From: Neurospora tetraspora | Taxonomy: Eukaryota; Ascomycota; Sordariomycetes; Sordariales; Sordariaceae | Length of the DNA stretch: 64,000 nucleotides | Assembly: GCF_033439725.1 (NCBI RefSeq) | Contig: NW_026944390.1 | Coordinates: 124,001-188,000 of the forward strand | Direction: 5' to 3' | Shown: positions 58,153 to 64,000 of the stretch, piece after piece | Layout: every line of letters begins with the position of its first letter | Position numbering within the stretch: the stretch's first letter is position 1 | Position numbers and translations under genes: made by a program | Notes under the pieces: generated by a model | The model's database searches: none | What the model was told of the DNA's origin: nothing | Seen by the model: only the letters and a program-made list of their open reading frames with translations

Positions 58153-59647
58153 ATGAGTTGCCTCGCTACCTCTACCCGCTCTCTCTTGCCTCTGGGCCGC
58201 CGCCTCATCACCAGCCGCGCTCGCCTTAGTACTGCCGCGCTTGGCTCTCTCGACATTGGCAACAATGGCATGTCCATGCCTCCCGGTTTTAACATCGATG
58301 TCGCCCGCCAACCCAACAAGCAGCCAAGGATCCAACCATCCAGCAAGATCGCTGCCGTTGCCGGTAAGATCCGTGCTCGCGATGATTTGGGCAAGACCAT
58401 GCCACCGGGCTTCGAGGCCCAAGTCGCCCACCTCGACACCTTTGAACTCCCAGAAAAAATCACTGGATCCGCCAGCGACCGCGCACTTGGCAAGGCCATC
58501 ATTGACACCTGGCGTCGCGAAGGAATTATCCAAATCGCTCAGAGTGATCTGCAGAAGAAGCTTTGTAACGACGCTAAGGCCGCCAGCAAGCGCTTCTTCC
58601 GGAAGCCCGCGGCCGAGAAGGCGGCGTGTGTCGACTCGCAGAGCTACGCCGGTTACATCGCATCCGGCGAGGAGGTGACGGACGGCATCGCTGACTACTC
58701 GGAGATTTTCACCATCACCAAGGATCTCGACCTGGAGGAGCCGCGTGTCCGGGCAAAGTGGCCCTGCCACGGCCCTTGCCCCTGGCCCGATGTGGAGATG
58801 AAGGAGCCCATGATGAGATACGTCGACAACCTCGGACTTGAGGGCGAGAAAATTCTCCAGTTGGCCGAGTTCGGCTTGGGTGTAGCTCCCGGTACACTGA
58901 CACAGTACACCCGTGATGGTTGGCATCATACAAGGGTCCTTCGGTAAGTCGTCAAACATGAGATTTCCACTCCTGTCATACCGCCCAACCCTCCAGCTCC
59001 GGGGAGGAGCGGGCCGTTTGCTTATCGTTTCACACAAAAGGGCCATAAGCTAACACTTTGTTTTCCTTATCAGCTTCCCACCCCGCAACGCTACCAACGG
59101 AAAGGGCAAGGAAGGCCGTGGCATCGGCTCGCACACGGACTACGGCCTTCTCGTCATCGCCGCCCAGGACGACGTTGGCGGTCTCTTCATCCGCCGCCCT
59201 CGGGACGACGAGAAGTTCGCAAACTGGCAGAAATCTGCCGCCGGCCACAAGGAGGACGCAGACGGGTGGTTCTACATCCCGCCCGTCGAGGGGGTGCACA
59301 CGGTCATCCTCGGCGACATGATGCAGTACCTCACCAACAACTACCTGACCGCGACACCGCACAAGGTGGGGCTCAACACGCGCGAGCGCTTCGTCATGGC
59401 ATACTTCCATGAGCCCTCGTTCCAGGCTGTCATCAAGCCCATCAACGAGGGTTGCAGTGGCATGCGGACCGACTCCGAGCAGGCCGAGGAGGGCGTCCAT
59501 TACGGAACCCACTTCACCAACATGTTCATGCGCAACTATCCAGAGCGCATCACCACCAAGAGGCTGTTGGCGGAGAACCGGTACTCGATGCTGTCGAAGC
59601 CGGAGTTGAGGACCATGGATGCCATGCCCGAGCCTGAGCTCGATTAA
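58153..59647 (+). CDS. Ethylene-forming-enzyme-like 2-oxoglutarate/Fe(II) dioxygenase
   Basis: Two exons, 58153-58943 and 59074-59647, encode 454 residues. From about residue 94 (LDTFELPEKITG) to the end it aligns almost throughout with Pseudomonas syringae ethylene-forming enzyme (about 350 residues), which makes ethylene from 2-oxoglutarate and hydroxylates L-arginine. Shared blocks are GEEVTDG, KWPCHGP, TRDGWHHTRVLRFPP, HTDYGLLVIAAQDDVGG and TPHKVGLNTRERF. Iron ligands are His284, Asp286 and His360; 2-oxoglutarate-binding Arg369 and Arg261 and arginine-pocket Glu174, Thr176, Tyr287 and Arg422 are all present (equivalents of PsEFE H189, D191, H268, R277, R171, E84, T86, Y192, R316). The extra N-terminus (1-93) has a basic, Ser/Arg/Leu-rich, acid-free first 30 residues suggesting mitochondrial import, and a duplicated MPPGF word (42 and 83). 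Activity is inferred; some fungal homologues may make little ethylene. Confidence 0.93.
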
Positions 59648-62600
59648 AGACTTTCACTTTTCCCCTTTTTTTCGTTTCACAACCCCGAATTTCCTTTCGT
59701 TATGTATACAAAAGCATTACCCGGGCGCTATGTGGGGGATAAGGAGTTCTAGGAAGGAAAGGCGGCTACAGCACATGGCTTTGTTTCTTTCATGTTTGAC
59801 GATACCATTCTCCTAACGTTTGACTATTTCATGTTTTACTTGATTTTGCTGCTTTTAATAATACGCATACAATACCTTACAAAGACAGACAGACCAGACG
59901 GGGGAAGAAAGGACGAAAGCATCTTTTTGTTATACAAGCAAGCGTCCGAAACCACTACACTACACTTTTTACATACTACTTCTTTAAGTTGTTTTGAGAT
60001 GCCTAGCAATAGGACAACGACAAGTGGGCAAGGAAACAAGAAGGATTCACTTCAGGAGAGCAATATCCAAGGGGCTTATCTACCTTTTTACTTCTGCACA
60101 AGTTTTAGCTCAATCAAAATCACTTCTACAAAGTTACTTCATGTTTCCCACCGAGTGAAGATGATTTCAGGCGTCAAATGAGAAAGGATAATCTGTTTCA
60201 GCTGATTGAAAAGGGAAGAACATGAGCTACCTACGGTATTCAAATCAACCTCCGCTCGGTACCACAGTGAGTACTATGTGACGGTCGATCTCTTGCCTAA
60301 CCCGCGTCAGTCACGAGTAGTATCTCGTGGTCAGTGACCACCTACTGATTGATAAGACTGAACCCCTAGCAGGACCTTTGGCCTATGATCTGAGACTTAC
60401 GCATACACATAGGTAGACTGTGCTTGTTGAGGCTTCATTGAGTGAGCTGAAGCAAAGGCAAGGACTGGAAACACTCAGGCTTCCGGTCATTTTCCCATTC
60501 AACCATAATACAAGAGCAGACACACAAAGACCCTTAGAATTCGTGCCAGCGGCCAGTCGGCCAGTCAAAGCCGGAGTCGGATGCTCACATGAGGTACTCA
60601 ATAACTCCAAATCATGATTTTGTATTCCGTCTAAACTGTACTAAACTTGATTCTAGTGTCCAATCTTTTGCTTGCCCCGGAACCCAGAGGTAAAGAGGGA
60701 CAGAGGGACACAAGGCATATGAAGGACGGACATAGGATGAAATATCGAATAGTGTAACTCAATATTGGATAACAACTCGACGACTCGACGATTACAACTT
60801 GACTCGGCGAAATGTCCCAAGCCCCACTACTCTTCCACTTATTATCCTTCTCTTCTTGGGTACACTCTCTCGTGCTTGTGCTTGTGTTTGTGTCTTTTAG
60901 TTCCACTTGTTACAGAATCCTGATAGGGGACACGGGGGCGGGGAACGGTTAGAGGCCCCGGTAGGTAAGGTAGCTTAGAAGCAACCTACCTAATACCAGG
61001 AGCAGGAAAAGGAGGAGAAAGAGGAGAAGAGAAGCAGCCGCAAAAAGAGGAAAGAGGGGAAATCTGCCATTAACGGCCAGCAAATGGAAAGTGAACCCTC
61101 GGTCGTGTCACAACATCGCCGACGACGCTGCCAACGTTACATGTTCCACGACATCACTTTGTCTCTCGCTGGCTTGCAGGCTTGAAAGTGCAGTGGCTCG
61201 CACCTTCCTTTCCCAGAAATCCTCGACTTGGACACAAGTCGCCTCCACCTGCCTGCTACCTTGCCGCCGCCCTCGCCGCCGCCTACCGCCTGCCACCCGC
61301 AGCTCGCCGCCCTGCGCGCCTCTTTTCTCCCTTTCTTTCCTTTTCTGCCGCTGGGACTTGAAAAGTGCTGGAAGAGCTGGACTAGGTTGCCTTGTCTAGG
61401 TAACCGTCACCGCCGCTCCCACCGGTCGCCCTGCCCAGGTTACCCAGCGGTGCCAGCGGTAACTCGGCACCTCGCCGGTCCTTTTAAGATCTTGATATCT
61501 TTGTTGCGACTTGATATGATAACTGAGACACGAAAGTAGATACGAATGGTGATGCTGGTGATGAGAAAGATAGGAGGGGGGGCAAAGTAGTAGGTGAGAC
61601 ACTCAACGGTCAACATTAACAGCTACCTAGCTGCAAAGAAGAAGCAAACCACCTCTCTTTTTTCTCTCTTTGGTAAGAGCGGGTAGTTACGTAGGTGGTC
61701 GTAGATCAGAGTCAAGCCTCAAGCCTTTTTTGCGGGGAAGTCAAGCGGCTACCCGTCTATCTGGGCCGTACTGTCTGACTGTCTAGGACAGGAACCAAAA
61801 CACCGGGAGGGGGCTGCGGCCGTTTGAGCCGTTGAGTCGTTGAGATTTCTTGGGACAGGCTGACAGAAAAGCAAGATCGATGAATCTGAGTCAAAAGAGT
61901 AGGTGCCTAGCCGTTCGGTATTTGGGAGGTTTGACGGTTATTGCCGATTAACAATCTTGTTCCAGCATCTTGACTGTCAAAATCCGGCGCGTCGGCCGAG
62001 GAGATGACCGGATCTGAACCATCCCTAACGGCGATGCATGTCGCCGTCCGGGGACATGCAGCTGTTGCCCCCTGAGCGGTCAACTGAAGAAAAGGGGTAA
62101 GAGTGTCCGAAGAGCGGGATTTCGGAGAAACTCGGAGTAGTTCGCGGAAGAGCAGATTGTGCGAAAGCGGTGGGAGGGACTACCATTTACCGCCTGAAAG
62201 GTAAGTTAGGTAGGTACTCACGATGCGCTGTACGATCATGTCAGTATTCTCTCGACAGCTATATACATACCATCCTATTGGTCTCGGTTTCCAGACCTTC
62301 AAGCTGGGACTGGTATGTGTACGGCCTAATCCGCGGGCAGGCTCACACTACAGAAAGGCGGTATGCCATTTCGAGAAAGGGGTGTCAAGCGAGGGTGCCG
62401 CCGAGGTGGTATTGGAGGTGTCAACTGCAAGTTGCTGAAAAAGGAAATCTCGTACGGGCTTACCCTTGGTAGCCGTTGAGGGCAAGTGACAAGAAGAGAG
62501 GCGGTGATCTTCAGCTGCTGTGCTATACTGGCAACTGGCCTGCTGTCCTCGCTGCATGTCTCGTCTCGCCACAAACTGCTGCAAGTGTAAAACACAGGTC

Positions 62601-63673
62601 GTAGATCATAGTCAAGGATGAAGTGGACACTGCTGACGATGATGGTGATGGGTTGGGGGAGTAACTGACTGACTCTGTCGATGAGGGATACTGGAATAGG
62701 AAGCAGCATGGGGGTTAGTCAGGCCAAACTCGTTGTTGATAATGTCGTTGGAGATGTGATAAACGAAATCTCGGACGTAGACGGAAATGAAGAAAGTTGA
62801 AAATTGTCCAGAGTAGGAAATTCTCTGCGGCTGTGGTAACGCGACGTGGGGAACTCACCAAAGATTTGGAGGCTGCTACATGCGATTTTCGTTCATGACT
62901 TCATCTCCATCGTCATTCCCATTCAATGTAGTATCGGTACATTCGTCGCAATTCATGAACTTGCATATGTTTGTAGAGGAGATGTAGATGTTGATCGTCT
63001 GGAGAATGATGTTATGTCCGACACGGGTAGATGATCTGATAGCGGTGATGGAACCAATGCCGGTGACATCCCTGCCTCGTGGGTGATTGCCATTTTTGTG
63101 AATGGTGATGACCTCAGATGTTACGGATGATCTCGAAACCCGGCAACCGGTGACAGTGACGGGGCGGAAAGAACGACGGGATTCGGCATGATGGAAGCCG
63201 GACCGGATCAAGTGCGATGCCGCAATTGCAATTTTGATGCAAACGAGGAAAGTACGACCAAGTCCCATAGCTCGTCACGATCCATTAGCGCCGTGCTTCC
63301 TGCCACCGCAAGGCTACAACCGGAAGTCCGGAAGGTGGGGATGTTGTACCTGACACTCCGTCATCCCGCCTTCCCGTCACCCCCGTGGTGACCGTCGTTG
63401 CCTAACTTTCCATCCTCGACGTAGATGGAAATCTCTTCACTCCATCTTGCATCGACATTTGCAACAATCGCACTTGACGTCAAACTTTACTCCGAAAACC
63501 GCAGCACCGTCGGACACACTCGTTCGTCCAACCGAACCGGACAAGTTGCACCAATAATTGCAGATCGTCTTCTAATCTACACAAGGTCCCCCCGTTGACG
63601 TCAAGGCACCACCCCAACTCTACAACATGTGAAGATATTGCCAATCTTCGAAAACAAACAAACAGAAATGACA
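59648..63673. other. Intergenic region, 4.0 kb
   Basis: Convergent region between the dioxygenase gene and the MFS gene. Open frames are short and without domains. There is a purine-rich tract near 61005-61050, a GCC-rich tract near 61260-61300, and AGGTAAGGTAGG words near 60960 and 62205. It is large enough for a non-coding transcript, but I see no direct sign of one. Confidence 0.45.
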
Positions 63674-64000
63674 TTATTGGGATATCTTCTTTGCGTCATC
63701 AGATTTGCTGATCCCCAATTCCTCATCCGCTGCTCTCGGTTGTCCAGGTTGTGCTGACTGTTGCTCGTCTTTCTTGACGTTCCCTGCAGGAATCTTCCCA
63801 ATGATACCAGAGCCTCGGAAGGCAATTAACACGACAGCGAGTGAGCAGAGTCCCAACGCCATATGGAACCAGTTGGCGGCTCTGATGCCGGCCAGGGACG
63901 CGTCTTCCCACTCCTTCATGGACCCGGCGTCCTCAACACTGACACCACGTTGTTGCGCCATCACCGCGGTTTGGATGGCTGTCGCAATGGCAAGTCCTAT
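63674..64000 (-). CDS. C-terminal end of an MFS transporter (partial)
   Basis: The minus-strand frame is open from the window's right edge to a TAA at 63674-63676, giving 108 residues. It starts in a hydrophobic IGLAIATAIQTAV segment, passes a short loop (MAQQRGVSVEDAGSMKEW) and makes one last membrane helix (ANWFHMALGLCSLAVVLIAF). It ends in a cytosolic Lys/Asp/Gln-rich tail. The IGLAIAxAIQ motif followed by a loop and one terminal helix is typical of 14-helix fungal drug/H+ antiporters, whose GSSIGLAV helix precedes the last. The start lies beyond 64000. Substrate cannot be told. Confidence 0.72.
   Translation of the reverse strand: MGLAIATAIQTAVMAQQRGVSVEDAGSMKEWEDASLAGIRAANWFHMALGLCSLAVVLIAFRGSGIIGKIPAGNVKKDEQQSAQPGQPRAADEELGISKSDDAKKISQ

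Noticed and set aside
62000-62030. Possible tRNA B-box on the minus strand
   Set aside because: The GGTTCAGATCC word departs from the consensus and no cloverleaf forms around it.
1-64000. RIP-mutated transposons, retroelements or CRISPR arrays
   Set aside because: I saw no AT-rich relic blocks, transposase or reverse-transcriptase frames, long terminal repeats or spaced direct-repeat arrays.

Overview
The window looks like chromosomal DNA of a filamentous ascomycete of the Sordariaceae, most likely Neurospora or a close relative. The genes are spaced 0.2-6 kb apart. Introns are short (53-76 nt for most) with GTAAGT/GTATGT donors. The proteins are typical of filamentous fungi (HET domain, muniscin, annexin with a Pro/Gly/Tyr-rich head). 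A single dispersed 5S rRNA gene lies between protein genes, and a tRNA-Phe gene carries a 16-nt intron, as I recall for Neurospora. I see no AT-rich RIP-type repeat, no transposon and no CRISPR.

Layout. 0-11 kb: the tail of an unknown gene (+), an amino acid permease (-), a 5.7 kb gene-free divergent region with a perfect 26-bp inverted repeat, and a SulP sulfate permease (+). 11-17 kb: a small secreted peptidase-like protein with a bacterial-type DD-peptidase metal motif (-, with a GC-AG intron), a small Pro/Tyr/Gln-rich protein (+), tRNA-Phe (+) and a secreted GH16 glucanase (-). 20-26 kb: a secreted or vacuolar M28 aminopeptidase (-) and the mitochondrial CDP-diacylglycerol synthase Tam41 (-). 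27-36 kb: the spindle-checkpoint protein Mad1 (+), the endocytic F-BAR muniscin Syp1 (-) and a CDK-like kinase lacking the catalytic-loop asparagine (+). 37-50 kb: a single-exon HET-domain protein with a six-copy LNSP repeat (+), a disordered coiled-coil protein with a 102-bp tandem duplication (+), a 5S rRNA gene (-) and a Pro/Gln-rich protein with two Cys/His zinc modules (-). 51-64 kb: an annexin (-), a Ser/Thr-rich secreted protein (+), a 2-oxoglutarate-dependent dioxygenase closely resembling the bacterial ethylene-forming enzyme (+) and the C-terminus of an MFS transporter (-) that runs off the window.

The genes do not form one pathway cluster; this is ordinary mixed fungal chromosome. 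Four secreted proteins (DD-peptidase-like, GH16, M28, Ser/Thr-rich) and three transporters (amino acid, sulfate, MFS) fit a saprotroph. The most notable gene is the ethylene-forming-enzyme homologue at 58.2-59.6 kb. It keeps every active-site residue I can align from memory and adds a basic, presequence-like N-terminal extension of about 90 residues. Exon joins were worked out by hand from splice consensus, reading frame and family similarity; all multi-exon models below sum to whole codons.
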